NCBI GenBank assembly: GCA_045580145.1
Contig: JAZNNI010000094.1
Location: forward strand, 1 to 64,000
Direction of reading: 5' to 3'
DNA length: 64,000 nt
DNA from: UBA1738 sp045580145
GTDB taxonomy: Bacteria; Bacillota; Clostridia; UBA1381
Below the pieces are notes generated by a model. The model was not told the origin of the DNA, ran no database searches, and worked only from the letters and a program-made list of their open reading frames with translations. How positions within the stretch are numbered: position 1 is the first letter of the stretch; every line of letters starts with the position of its first letter. This document shows, piece by piece, positions 50,968 to 59,285 of this stretch. The translations under genes were made by a program, and so were the position numbers.

Positions 50968-52296
50968 TTAATATTTATACCTTTCCCTCTTAATTACCAA
51001 AAATATAATGGTTATAATAACTGCCATCACCTCTGCTGCGACAACTGAAAACCAAATTCCGTCAATTTCTAAAAACAGTGGTAATATCAACACTGCTGCA
51101 ATTTGAAAAACTAAAGTCCTTAAAAAAGATATTAGCGCAGATGTAAGTCCGTCATTTAAAGCCGTAAAGAATCCTGAACCAAATATTGCAAAGCCTGCAA
51201 AGAAAAAGGAAAAAGAAAAAATCAAAAATCCTCTTAGCGTCATATCCATAAGCTCTCTGTCATATCCAACAAATATATATGAGAGTGGATATGCAAGCAC
51301 TTCTGCCAAGAGAAACATAACTATCGAAAAGAGACCTATAATAACAGTGCTTTTTTTCAACAAGCCTTTTAATTCGTCGTGATTTTTAGCTCCGAAATGA
51401 AAACTTATTATAGGAGCAGTACCAACCGAATATCCTATGAATGCGGCAAGGAAAACAAAATTTATATACATCAAAACTCCATATGCTGCAACACCATTTT
51501 CCCCTGCATATTTTAGTAGTTGGATATTATATAGCATACCTACAACAGACATAGATATATTGCTCATAAGTTCTGATGAACCGTTTACGCAAGTTTTTAA
51601 AAGTGCTTTACCATCATATTTTGTTTTTGTAAGCCTTAAAAGACTTTTATTAGGCATCGCAAAATACACGAGCGGTAATGCACCACCTATTATCTGACTG
51701 GTAGCAGTAGCAAGCGCCGCACCAATGAGTCCCCATCTAAAAACCGCCATAAAAAGTGCATCCAAAATCATATTTGCAGCACCTGAAGCAATAGTTACAT
51801 ATAAACCAAGCTGCGGTTTCTCTGCTGCAACAAAAAAGCTTTGAAATTCAAACTGAAGCATATAGAAAGGCAGAGCTATAAGTATTACTCGCCCATATAT
51901 TATTGAATCTTCGTGCATTTGTCCCTCTGCCCCTAAAAATGCAGAAATCTGCGGCAGAAATATTATACTAACAAGCGAAATCACTACCCCTAAAATCACA
52001 GTGACATAAACAAATAGAGAAAACAGGCTGTTTGCCTTTTCCCCATTTCCCTCGCCCATTGTCTTTGCAATCAAAGCACTTCCGCCTGTCCCGAACATAA
52101 ATCCCAGCGCCCCAAGGACCATAAGTACAGGCATAATAAAGTTTACTGCAGCAAATGGAGTCTTTCCTACTATGTTCGAAACAAAAAATCCGTCTACAAC
52201 ACCGTAAATGGATGTGAAAATCAACATAATAATCGATGGCAATGTAAACCTTAAAAGCTTTCTATAATCAAAATGGTCTGATATCTGTATATTCAT
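50968..52296 (-). CDS. MATE-family multidrug exporter (MepA-like)
   Basis: The 442-residue protein has about 12 membrane helices and two MatE repeats, with the N-terminal segment TLPSIIMLIFTSIYGVVDGF near 17 and GGSALIAKTMGEGNGEKANS near 70 typical of MepA-type pumps. MATE proteins expel cations using H+ or Na+ gradients. It has its own promoter and a structured leader with a terminator (52314-52405), and a terminator behind it, so it is a single regulated gene. The leader suggests the pump responds to a small cation such as guanidine. SD: GGGAGCGG. Confidence 0.93.
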   Translation of the reverse strand: MNIQISDHFDYRKLLRFTLPSIIMLIFTSIYGVVDGFFVSNIVGKTPFAAVNFIMPVLMVLGALGFMFGTGGSALIAKTMGEGNGEKANSLFSLFVYVTVILGVVISLVSIIFLPQISAFLGAEGQMHEDSIIYGRVILIALPFYMLQFEFQSFFVAAEKPQLGLYVTIASGAANMILDALFMAVFRWGLIGAALATATSQIIGGALPLVYFAMPNKSLLRLTKTKYDGKALLKTCVNGSSELMSNISMSVVGMLYNIQLLKYAGENGVAAYGVLMYINFVFLAAFIGYSVGTAPIISFHFGAKNHDELKGLLKKSTVIIGLFSIVMFLLAEVLAYPLSYIFVGYDRELMDMTLRGFLIFSFSFFFAGFAIFGSGFFTALNDGLTSALISFLRTLVFQIAAVLILPLFLEIDGIWFSVVAAEVMAVIITIIFLVIKRERYKY

Positions 52297-52313
52297 ATTC
52301 CGCTCCCTTTTAC

Positions 52314-52405
52314 ATAAAAATAACCGGATAAGAATACGGATATTTCAATCCGTGCCTTATCCGGCATTACATTTCCAGCGAATGTTCTGCCCTCCGCGCT
52401 CAATA
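52314..52405 (-). promoter_or_regulatory. Candidate mepA-motif/guanidine-IV-like riboswitch before the MATE gene
   Basis: The minus-strand leader begins near 52406. GGCA (52391-52388) and UGCC (52366-52363) enclose a GA/AA internal loop and the stem ACAUU/AAUGU, with loop CGCUGGA (52380-52374). The loop bases CGCU can pair with AGCG (52400-52397) upstream, giving a pseudoknot. The UGCC arm shares two bases with a strong terminator: CCGGAUAAG with CUUAUCCGG, enclosing ACGGAU/AUCCGU, 52364-52324, then TTATTTTTAT. An aptamer of about 45 nt upstream of a terminator and a MATE gene fits the mepA (guanidine-IV) motif class. I assign it by context and shape, not by alignment. Confidence 0.5.
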
Positions 52406-52411
52406 TCGGAA

Positions 52412-52440
52412 ATTATATCATACAAAATAAGCAAAGTCAA
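52412..52440 (-). promoter_or_regulatory. Promoter of the MATE exporter gene
   Basis: TTGACT (52440-52435), 17 nt, TATAAT (52417-52412) on the minus strand, directly after the SdpI stop codon. Confidence 0.75.
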
Positions 52441-52442
52441 CA

Positions 52443-53054
52443 TTATTTCTTTGCAATTCGTATACCATAGATTGTGCCTGCTACTGCATATGGTATCAAT
52501 AAAAACAAACAAAAGATCGTGGCAATCGGAGGAAAAATCGTGCTAATTATAAAAAGCACTCCCATTACAACTGTTTCAAAACCGATAAATCGATTTATCT
52601 TTCTTGCTTTTTCAGTATCAACATTATAATTTTTGATATAATCAAACTTTGGAAGATAATTTCCTATCACAAGGAAAATTACACCCACAATAACGGCTGC
52701 AATCTTTCTTATATCAAGCTCCATACCAAGTCCATACACAAGTGTAACACTCTGCAGCAATAGCGTCATAACCGGAATTATCCACTTTGTCACTCTCTCG
52801 AATTTCTTTCGTTCACCATACTTTGCAGCATTTATATCATTAGTAAAACAGCAAAAAATTTGAAGAGCTACCATTAATGCCGGCAATCCGAAAACTACAA
52901 ATCCTTTTGATGCAAAATTATCAGGATTATTGTTTATATCAAAATGAATTGCCATTGTATCAGGAAGTCGGTTCCAAAGAATAATTCCAAAAAGTACAGG
53001 CAAAATGCAAAAACTACAGGTTATTATAAGCGACTTCCATTTAATAAATTTCAT
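52443..53054 (-). CDS. sdpI: SdpI-family membrane immunity protein
   Basis: The 203-residue protein has six predicted helices. A DUF1648-type start (FGIILWNRLPDTMAIHFDIN near 21) and an SdpI C-terminal domain (GNYLPKFDYIKNYNVDTEKA near 123) are visible. In Bacillus, SdpI protects against the SdpC cannibalism toxin and sequesters the SdpR repressor at the membrane. No sdpABC toxin genes are in the window. I used ATG 53054, with GGAGGGAAG upstream; it overlaps the SdpR stop (ATGA). Confidence 0.88.
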   Translation of the reverse strand: MKFIKWKSLIITCSFCILPVLFGIILWNRLPDTMAIHFDINNNPDNFASKGFVVFGLPALMVALQIFCCFTNDINAAKYGERKKFERVTKWIIPVMTLLLQSVTLVYGLGMELDIRKIAAVIVGVIFLVIGNYLPKFDYIKNYNVDTEKARKINRFIGFETVVMGVLFIISTIFPPIATIFCLFLLIPYAVAGTIYGIRIAKK

Positions 53055-53320
53055 TTTTTCTTCCCTCCCAATCCATATATCCACATTATTACTTCCTCAA
53101 ATACTGTGGCATTGAGTTCGTAGTAGATGAAATTTTTATATTTTTCCTCTGCAATTAAATCGGCTGATTTAAGTTTTGCCAAATGATATGAAACAGTTGC
53201 ACCAGTTAAATTAAAGCTTTCCGCAATTTCTCCCGCAGATTTTTTGCCGTCTTTCAGTAAAGACAGAATATCACGCCGTACCGGGTCTGAAATAGCCTTC
53301 AAAGTTTCATTCATACCCAT
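53051..53320 (-). CDS. sdpR: ArsR-family repressor (SdpR-like)
   Basis: The 89-residue winged-helix protein reads LKAISDPVRRDILSLLKDGK and GEIAESFNLTGATVSYHLAK, followed by LKSADLIAEEKYKNFIYYEL. This is the ArsR fold without the metal-binding Cys of ArsR/SmtB, as in SdpR. It is the first gene of the sdpR-sdpI pair. It likely represses its own operon through the three TCTAAATAG elements around the promoter at 53365-53393. Confidence 0.92.
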   Translation of the reverse strand: MGMNETLKAISDPVRRDILSLLKDGKKSAGEIAESFNLTGATVSYHLAKLKSADLIAEEKYKNFIYYELNATVFEEVIMWIYGLGGKKK

Positions 53321-53355
53321 ATCACATCACCCTCCAAAAGGTATTTAAAAACATT

Positions 53356-53420
53356 TCTAAATAGATTATACTTTAAACGCGAAAAGATGTCAATAACTAT
53401 TTAGAAGAAAATCTAAATAG
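53356..53420 (-). promoter_or_regulatory. sdpRI promoter flanked by three TCTAAATAG operator half-sites
   Basis: The promoter is TTGACA (53393-53388), 17 nt, TATAAT (53370-53365). CTATTTAGA (53397-53405) and TCTAAATAG (53412-53420) form a perfect 9-bp inverted repeat just upstream of the -35 box. A third copy, TCTAAATAG (53356-53364), abuts the -10 box on its downstream side. Sites on both sides of the promoter suit tight autorepression. Confidence 0.75.
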
Positions 53421-53432
53421 TAAAAAAAAGGA

Positions 53433-53469
53433 AAACCGATTGCTTAATGAAGACTTAAACAATCGGTTT
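53433..53469 (-). terminator. Terminator of the CDP-alcohol phosphatidyltransferase gene
   Basis: AAACCGATTG pairs with CAATCGGTTT on the minus strand, followed by a T-rich tail (TTCCTTTTTTTT). Confidence 0.8.
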
Positions 53470-53496
53470 GAATATTCTTTTACTATATCTGCAAAA

Positions 53497-54000
53497 TTAC
53501 TGCTTTTTTCTTAACAAAAATACACATTCGTCAAGTGCCGCGAACAATGCAATGATGCAGGTAACAATGCATAGGTAAACTGCATAATCGGAAAATTTAA
53601 AGAAATAAGGTGATAAGAAAACACAAAATCCTGTTAATTTATTTAACTTAGTATGATTAGACATAAGCGTACCATACACAATCGCAGTAAATATGTAAGA
53701 AAAAACTCGCAACGCAACTACAACTATCACCAATTCCCAGATTTGTATAGGTAAAAGATTTTTTATTTCAGGCAATATCTTGAATATCATAACTGCATAG
53801 AAAAGGATATCTGCAACACTATCCAGTTTTGAACCAAAATCACTTGTCGTATTTGTCTTTCTGGCAATATATCCGTCAAGAACATCACTTACACCTGACA
53901 GAGTATAAATCACAAAAAACGCATCTGAAAAAGGAACGGTAAAAAGAAGCATAACCGTACCTACTATTCTTGCACAAGTAATTATGTTTGGTAAATTCAT
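53497..54000 (-). CDS. CDP-alcohol phosphatidyltransferase
   Basis: The 167-residue membrane protein has the family motif D-G-x2-A-R-x8-G-x3-D-x3-D, read in DVLDGYIARKTNTTSDFG and SKLDSVADI (near 38-63). It starts NLPNIITCARIVGTVMLLF, as in PgsA, and has about five helices. It transfers an alcohol phosphate to CDP-diacylglycerol; glycerol-phosphate (PgsA) is the commonest acceptor but inositol or serine types cannot be excluded. It stands alone with its own promoter and terminator. Confidence 0.88.
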   Translation of the reverse strand: MNLPNIITCARIVGTVMLLFTVPFSDAFFVIYTLSGVSDVLDGYIARKTNTTSDFGSKLDSVADILFYAVMIFKILPEIKNLLPIQIWELVIVVVALRVFSYIFTAIVYGTLMSNHTKLNKLTGFCVFLSPYFFKFSDYAVYLCIVTCIIALFAALDECVFLLRKKQ

Positions 54001-54034
54001 ATCTTTTCCTTCCTTATATATAGTAATTATTTTA

Positions 54035-54062
54035 ATTATACCATTTTTTTCAAATTTATCAA
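54035..54062 (-). promoter_or_regulatory. Promoter of the CDP-alcohol phosphatidyltransferase gene
   Basis: TTGATA (54062-54057), 16 nt, TATAAT (54040-54035) on the minus strand. Confidence 0.65.
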
Positions 54063-54110
54063 GGGTTTATAAAAAGTTATTTTAACTAATTTTTGTTAAA
54101 TATAAAAAAA

Positions 54111-54133
54111 CGGAACAAGAGTAACTTGTTCCG
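54111..54133 (-). terminator. Terminator of tRNA-Glu
   Basis: CGGAACAAG pairs with CTTGTTCCG around TTACT, followed by TTTTTTT on the minus strand, directly after the tRNA. Confidence 0.9.
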
Positions 54134-54136
54134 ACG

Positions 54137-54211
54137 TGGTGACTCGTAAGGGAATCGAACCCTTGTCGCCGCCGTGAGAGGGCGGAGTCTTAACCGCTTG
54201 ACCAACGAGCC
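54137..54211 (-). tRNA. tRNA-Glu (anticodon CTC)
   Basis: The 75-nt sequence on the minus strand folds as a cloverleaf. The acceptor stem is GGCTCGT/ACGAGTC, the anticodon stem CCGCC/GGCGG with the 7-nt loop CTCTCAC (anticodon CTC, reading GAG), and the T arm AAGGG/CCCTT with loop TTCGATT. CCA is encoded. It has its own promoter and terminator, so it is a single-gene unit. CTC is the rarer glutamate isoacceptor in low-GC genomes. Confidence 0.95.
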
Positions 54212-54224
54212 ATACAGCTTTTTT

Positions 54225-54253
54225 ATTATAACAAAGCGTAATATATTTGTCAA
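54225..54253 (-). promoter_or_regulatory. Promoter of tRNA-Glu
   Basis: TTGACA (54253-54248), 17 nt, TATAAT (54230-54225) on the minus strand, 14 nt before the tRNA. Together with the tRNA and flanking signals this fills the 362-nt stretch between the neighbouring protein genes. Confidence 0.85.
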
Positions 54254-54331
54254 GCTTTTTATAAAAAATATATATTAAATTTTCAAAAAATTCTTTTTTT
54301 CCTATTTTAATATCTACTTTTTTATGATATA

Positions 54332-54353
54332 CTATTTGTATTCTTACAAATAG
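54332..54353. promoter_or_regulatory. Palindromic operator before the ABC exporter pair
   Basis: CTATTTGTA, TTCT, TACAAATAG is a perfect 9-bp inverted repeat. It begins just after a TATACT -10-like box (54328-54333) and ends 9 nt before the ATG, so a repressor bound there would block transcription. No matching regulator gene is adjacent. Confidence 0.6.
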
Positions 54354-54362
54354 AGGTAAAAT

Positions 54363-56090
54363 ATGAAAAAATTACTCAGGTATTTAAGTGAATACAAAAA
54401 AGAAACAATATTAGGCCCACTTTTTAAGCTTCTTGAGGCCTCCTTCGAGCTATTTGTTCCGTTAGTTATCGCGGCAATAATTGATAAAGGAATACCCGAA
54501 GGTGACAAGGGCTTTGTCTTTAAAATGTGTTTTGTGCTTGCAATTTTGGCACTCGTCGGACTAATAAGTGCTTTGACAGCACAATATTTCGCTGCAAAGG
54601 CATCTGTTGGTTTTGCGGCAAAAATTCGCCACGCACTTTTTTCTCACATACAATCACTTTCATATACCGAGCTTGACGAAATTGGAACTTCTACCCTCAT
54701 TACCCGTCTTACCAGCGACATAAATCAAGTCCAGACAGGTGTAAATCTTACGCTAAGGCTTCTGCTTCGCTCTCCCTTTGTAGTATTCGGGGCAATGATA
54801 ATGGCATTTACGGTTGATTTTAATTCTGCTATAATTTTCACTTTAACCATTCCCATACTTGCTATCATTGTATTTTTTATAATGCTGGTATGCATTCCTC
54901 TATATAGGAAAGTTCAGGAAAGGCTTGATGACGTTTTAAATACAACAAGAGAAAATTTGACCGGAAGTCGCGTTATACGAGCATTTTGCAAGGAAGATGA
55001 TGAAATTGAAAAATTCGCTGCACGAAATGATGTTCTTACTTCAACACAAAAAGTTGTAGGATTCATATCTTCCCTTATGAATCCGCTTACTTTTGCAGTG
55101 ATTAATTTTGCTATTGTAATTTTGATTTATACAGGAGCGATACGTGTAAACTATGGTATTTTGACCCAAGGTGCTGTCGTTGCTTTGTATAATTATATGT
55201 CACAGATTTTAGTAGAACTTATTAAGCTTGCAAACCTCATTATAAATATCACAAAGTCCATCGCTTGCGGAAATCGTATACAATCAGTTTTTGAAATAAC
55301 ATCTTCCATTTCTGCCGGAAACAAAGAAACTAACATGGATACAGATATATCAGTAGAATTTTCAGATGTAGGCCTAAAGTATAAAAATGCTGCTGAAAAC
55401 TCTCTTTCCGGCATATCCTTTACTGCAAACCACGGTGATATAATAGGAATAATCGGAGGTACCGGCTCAGGAAAAACGTCACTGATAAATCTTATACCGA
55501 GATTTTATGATGTGGCAGTTGGCGAAGTTTTTATAAACGGGATAAATGTTAAGGATTATCCTTTGCACACTTTGCGCAAAAAAATAGCAATCGTTCCGCA
55601 AAAGGCAACACTTTTTAAGGGTACAATCCGCGAAAATCTCCTTTGGGGCAACGAAAATGCCACAGACAACGAGCTTCTAGAAGCCCTTTCTATTGCACAG
55701 GCATCAGATATAATTTCTAAAAAGGAATCCGGACTTGATTCTATCGTGGAGCAGGGCGGAAAAAATTTTTCTGGTGGTCAACGACAGCGCCTTACAATCG
55801 CACGTGCATTGGTGAAACGAGCAGAAATACTTATTCTCGATGACAGCTCATCTGCTCTTGATTTTGCTACAGATGAAGCACTTAGAAAATCCATAAAAGA
55901 CCTGCCCTATTCTCCTACCGTCTTTATCGTATCACAACGTGCTTCCTCTATAATGCACGCAGACAAAATTATTGTATTGGATGACGGCATTATGTGCGGA
56001 GTAGGCACACACAAAGAACTGCTTGAAACTTGCGAGGTTTATAAGGAAATTTATAGCTCTCAATTTGAAACGGAGGTGCGAAATGGCTAA
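54363..56090 (+). CDS. ABC exporter half-transporter with degenerate Walker B (BmrC/YheI-like)
   Basis: The 575-residue protein has a six-helix ABC exporter domain (about 1-310) and an ATPase domain with Walker A IGGTGSGKTSLINLI near 362, signature NFSGGQRQRLTIARALV near 470 and Walker B ILILDDSSSALD near 492. The catalytic Glu after Walker B is Asp, the usual sign of a non-hydrolysing site in heterodimeric exporters such as BmrCD and LmrCD. The second half-transporter overlaps its end by 8 nt. SD: GAGG. Confidence 0.93.
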   Translation: MKKLLRYLSEYKKETILGPLFKLLEASFELFVPLVIAAIIDKGIPEGDKGFVFKMCFVLAILALVGLISALTAQYFAAKASVGFAAKIRHALFSHIQSLSYTELDEIGTSTLITRLTSDINQVQTGVNLTLRLLLRSPFVVFGAMIMAFTVDFNSAIIFTLTIPILAIIVFFIMLVCIPLYRKVQERLDDVLNTTRENLTGSRVIRAFCKEDDEIEKFAARNDVLTSTQKVVGFISSLMNPLTFAVINFAIVILIYTGAIRVNYGILTQGAVVALYNYMSQILVELIKLANLIINITKSIACGNRIQSVFEITSSISAGNKETNMDTDISVEFSDVGLKYKNAAENSLSGISFTANHGDIIGIIGGTGSGKTSLINLIPRFYDVAVGEVFINGINVKDYPLHTLRKKIAIVPQKATLFKGTIRENLLWGNENATDNELLEALSIAQASDIISKKESGLDSIVEQGGKNFSGGQRQRLTIARALVKRAEILILDDSSSALDFATDEALRKSIKDLPYSPTVFIVSQRASSIMHADKIIVLDDGIMCGVGTHKELLETCEVYKEIYSSQFETEVRNG

Positions 56091-57819
56091 TATACAGACA
56101 AATACTATAAAGCGTGTTCTATTATATATAAAAAGATATTCAGTATTGGCTGTAATTTCTCTTTTGATTGCGCTCCTTTGTGTCATTGCTACTCTTTATA
56201 TACCCGTCCTAATAGGCAGAGCTATCGACCTCATCATAGGGGAAGGCAATGTTGATTTCTTAGGCATTTTGTTCATTCTTTCAAAAGTGGGACTAATAAC
56301 AGCAATAACAGCTATATTACAATGGATAATGAATATTATCAATAACCATATAACATATAGCACAGTGCGCGATATTAGAAATACGGCTTTTAGAAAAATC
56401 GAAAATCTCCCACTTAAATATATTGACTCGCACTCATATGGTGAAATTGTAAGCCGCATTATAGCGGACGTAGACCAATTTTCTGATGGTTTATTAATGG
56501 GTTTTACACAACTCTTTTCAGGGATTATTACGATTTTCGGCACCTTGATTTTTATGCTTAGTATTAATGTAGGAATAACTATTTGTGTTATTGTCCTTAC
56601 CCCTATTTCACTTTTTGTTGCCAAATTTATTGCTTCAAAAACATTTTCTATGTTTAAAAAGCAATCGGAGGCACGCGGCGAACAAACTGCCTTTATTGAG
56701 GAAATTATCGGAAACCAAAAGACAGTCAAAGCTTTTGGTTATGAAAATCGTGCGCTAACTAAATTTGATGATATTAATGCAAAACTCGAAAAATATTCTC
56801 TGCACTCTATTTTCTTTTCCTCTATTACTAACCCAAGCACGAGATTTATCAACAGTCTTATATACGGCTGTGTTGCACTTCTTGGTGCTTTTTCGGTAAT
56901 TAGCGGAAAAATAACAGTAGGTGGGCTATCTTGTTTTTTAAGCTATGCAAACCAATACACAAAACCTTTTAATGAAATTTCCGGCGTAATTACTGAGCTA
57001 CAAAATGCTCTTGCCTGCGCCTCGCGAATTTTTGAGCTTATAGACGAACCATCACAGTCTGCAGATGAAAATGACGAAATTTCACACGTTACAGGAAAAA
57101 TTGAACTTAACAATGTTTATTTTTCTTATACCCCAAGTCAAAAACTTATCGAGGATTTCAATTTATCTGTATCTCCTGGTCAAAAAATCGCGATTGTAGG
57201 ACCAACCGGATGTGGCAAAACAACTCTTATTAATCTTTTAATGCGTTTTTATGACGTAAATAGTGGCTCAATAATCCTAGATAATAAAGATATTAACAAA
57301 ATAACCAGAAAAAGCCTAAGAAAAAGCTATGGAATGGTTCTTCAGGAAACGTGGCTTCAAAATGCCACAGTCCGTGAAAATATTTCAATAGGAAATCCAG
57401 ATGCTACCTTGGATGAGATAATAAGTGCAGCAAAAGCATCGCACGCGCACAACTTTATCAAGCGATTACCACAAGGATATGATACTGTCATATCTGAAAA
57501 TGACGGTATGCTTTCTCAAGGCGAAAAACAACTTTTGTGTATTGCACGAATAATGCTTGTTCTTCCCCCTATGCTCATTTTAGACGAGGCAACATCATCA
57601 ATAGATACGCGAACCGAAATGAAAATACAGGATGCTTTTTCAACACTTATGAAAGGGCGCACAAGCTTTATTGTAGCACACAGACTTTCTACAATCCGCG
57701 ATGCCGATATAATTCTGGTAATGAAAGATGGAAATGTAATTGAACAAGGAAACCACAATGAGCTTCTTGATAAAAAAGGCTTTTATTACACTCTTTACCA
57801 CAGTCAGTTCGAACAATAA
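56083..57819 (+). CDS. ABC exporter half-transporter, partner (BmrD/YheH-like)
   Basis: I used the ATG at 56083 (MANIQTNTIKRVLLYIKRYS), with GGAGG upstream; the longer frame from 56023 lies inside the first gene. The 578-residue product has six membrane helices and an ATPase domain with Walker A VGPTGCGKTTLINLL, the Q-loop VLQETWLQNATVRENI and Walker B MLILDEATSSIDTRTE with the catalytic Glu. The signature reads MLSQGEKQLLCIARI, a variant of L-S-G-G-Q. This pairing of one good and one degenerate composite site is typical of drug or peptide exporters of the BmrCD type. Confidence 0.93.
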   Translation: MANIQTNTIKRVLLYIKRYSVLAVISLLIALLCVIATLYIPVLIGRAIDLIIGEGNVDFLGILFILSKVGLITAITAILQWIMNIINNHITYSTVRDIRNTAFRKIENLPLKYIDSHSYGEIVSRIIADVDQFSDGLLMGFTQLFSGIITIFGTLIFMLSINVGITICVIVLTPISLFVAKFIASKTFSMFKKQSEARGEQTAFIEEIIGNQKTVKAFGYENRALTKFDDINAKLEKYSLHSIFFSSITNPSTRFINSLIYGCVALLGAFSVISGKITVGGLSCFLSYANQYTKPFNEISGVITELQNALACASRIFELIDEPSQSADENDEISHVTGKIELNNVYFSYTPSQKLIEDFNLSVSPGQKIAIVGPTGCGKTTLINLLMRFYDVNSGSIILDNKDINKITRKSLRKSYGMVLQETWLQNATVRENISIGNPDATLDEIISAAKASHAHNFIKRLPQGYDTVISENDGMLSQGEKQLLCIARIMLVLPPMLILDEATSSIDTRTEMKIQDAFSTLMKGRTSFIVAHRLSTIRDADIILVMKDGNVIEQGNHNELLDKKGFYYTLYHSQFEQ

Positions 57820-57837
57820 TTTCCTCAAGCTTTTCTA

Positions 57838-57866
57838 TTGATTTTTTAGAGAAAAAGTATTACAAT
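57838..57866 (+). promoter_or_regulatory. Promoter of the flavodiiron protein-rubredoxin operon
   Basis: TTGATT, 17 nt, TACAAT on the plus strand, 30 nt before the ATG at 57897. Confidence 0.6.
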
Positions 57867-57896
57867 AAATAGAGAAATAAAATGAGGTGGACAAAT

Positions 57897-59051
57897 ATGA
57901 GAATAACAAATGACATCAAATACGTAGGTGTTAACGACTATGAGATAGACCTTTTTGAAGGTCAGTACATCGTTCCAAACGGTATGAGCTATAATTCATA
58001 TGCAATCATAGACGAAAAAATTGCAATTATGGATACCGTGGATGCACGTTTTACAAATATGTGGCTCAATAACATTAAAAATGCACTCGAAGGTAGAACC
58101 CCTGATTACCTTATAGTTCAACATATGGAACCTGACCACTCCGCAAATATTCTGAATTTTGTTAATGAATATCCCGATTGTCAGATTATTGCATCAGCCA
58201 AAGCTTTTACAATGATGAAGAACTTTTTTGGAACTGATTTTCAAGACAGACAAATAGTAGTTGGTGAAGGCGATACTTTTTCACTTGGAAAACATAACCT
58301 TACATTTATAACTGCACCTATGGTACACTGGCCTGAGGTCATTGTGACATATGACAGCACAGACAAAGTTCTTTTCTCTGCCGATGGATTTGGAAAATTC
58401 GGTGCAATAGACACGGAGGAAGATTGGGCTTGTGAGGCAAGACGTTACTATATCGGTATAGTTGGAAAGTACGGACCGCAGGTACAGGCACTTTTAAAAA
58501 AGGCATCAGCACTTGATATTCAAGTTATATGTCCTCTTCACGGTCCTGTGCTTTCAGAAAATCTTGAATATTACATCGGTCTTTATGACACCTGGTCAAG
58601 CTACAGACCTGAAACTGAAGGAATTTTTATAGCATATTCTTCAGTTTATGGGAATACTAAGAAAGCAGTTATGCTTTTAGAAGAAAAATTAAAAGAATTA
58701 ACAAATCAAAAAGTTTCTGTATGCGACCTTGCAAGGTCAGATATGGCAGAGGCGGTTGAGGATGCATTCCGCTACAGTAAAATAGTTCTTGCTACAACAA
58801 CATATAATGCTGACATCTTCCCTTTTATGCGTGAATTTATAAATCACCTGACAGAGCGTAACTTCCAAAATAGATTTGTTGCTCTTATTGAAAACGGAAG
58901 CTGGGCTCCTATGGCTACAAAAGTTATGAAAAGTATGCTTGAAAAAAGTAAAAATCTTACATTTGCTGAAACAGAGGTTAAAATAATGTCTGCATTAAAT
59001 GATGAAAGTTTAAAACAGCTTGATGCTTTAGCAGTTGAGCTGAGTAAATAA
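57897..59051 (+). CDS. Flavodiiron protein (rubredoxin:oxygen oxidoreductase)
   Basis: The 384-residue protein starts at 57897 (MRITND, GAGGTG upstream). The metallo-beta-lactamase-like domain keeps the diiron ligands: VQHMEPDHSANI near 77 (H-x-E-x-D-H), PMVHWPEV near 143, FSADGFGKFG near 162 and CPLHGPV near 220. A C-terminal flavodoxin domain begins FIAYSSVYGNTKKAV near 243. These enzymes reduce O2 to water (some NO to N2O) in anaerobes, fed by rubredoxin, whose gene follows 13 nt later. Confidence 0.96.
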   Translation: MRITNDIKYVGVNDYEIDLFEGQYIVPNGMSYNSYAIIDEKIAIMDTVDARFTNMWLNNIKNALEGRTPDYLIVQHMEPDHSANILNFVNEYPDCQIIASAKAFTMMKNFFGTDFQDRQIVVGEGDTFSLGKHNLTFITAPMVHWPEVIVTYDSTDKVLFSADGFGKFGAIDTEEDWACEARRYYIGIVGKYGPQVQALLKKASALDIQVICPLHGPVLSENLEYYIGLYDTWSSYRPETEGIFIAYSSVYGNTKKAVMLLEEKLKELTNQKVSVCDLARSDMAEAVEDAFRYSKIVLATTTYNADIFPFMREFINHLTERNFQNRFVALIENGSWAPMATKVMKSMLEKSKNLTFAETEVKIMSALNDESLKQLDALAVELSK

Positions 59052-59064
59052 GGAGGAAAAAATA

Positions 59065-59223
59065 ATGAAAAAATATGTATGCGGCGCTTGTGGTTGGGTT
59101 TATGATGAAGAGCTTGGTTTACCTGATCAGGGTATTGCCCCAGGCACAAAATTTGAAGACCTACCGGACGATTTTGAGTGTCCACTTTGCGGAGTAGGCA
59201 AAGATATGTTCACAGAAGAATAA
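59065..59223 (+). CDS. Rubredoxin
   Basis: The 52-residue protein has the two rubredoxin knuckles YVCGACGWVYDEE (Cys 6, 9) and FECPLCGVGKDMF (Cys 39, 42), which bind one Fe in a Cys4 site. GGAGGAAAAAAT precedes the ATG at 59065. It lies 13 nt after the flavodiiron gene and is its likely electron donor; it may also serve rubrerythrin. A terminator follows immediately. Confidence 0.97.
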   Translation: MKKYVCGACGWVYDEELGLPDQGIAPGTKFEDLPDDFECPLCGVGKDMFTEE

Positions 59224-59260
59224 AAAAATCCCACTTCAATTTTCTGAAGTGGGATTTTTT
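59223..59260. terminator. Bidirectional terminator between rubredoxin and transketolase genes
   Basis: ATCCCACTTCA pairs with TGAAGTGGGAT over 11 bp, with A/T runs on both sides, between convergent genes. Confidence 0.9.
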
Positions 59261-59285
59261 ATAAGTTCTTATCGACATCTGTCTA

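Noticed and set aside
53397..53420. The CTATTTAGA palindrome as part of a transposon end or CRISPR-like repeat
   Set aside because: Only three copies occur, all around one promoter next to an ArsR-family gene, so operator function explains them. I saw no CRISPR array, insertion sequence, phage gene or integrase in the window.
56196..56729. A 177-codon minus-strand frame inside the second ABC half-transporter
   Set aside because: The plus-strand frame is a full ABC exporter; the antisense frame is hydrophobic only because it mirrors membrane-helix codons.
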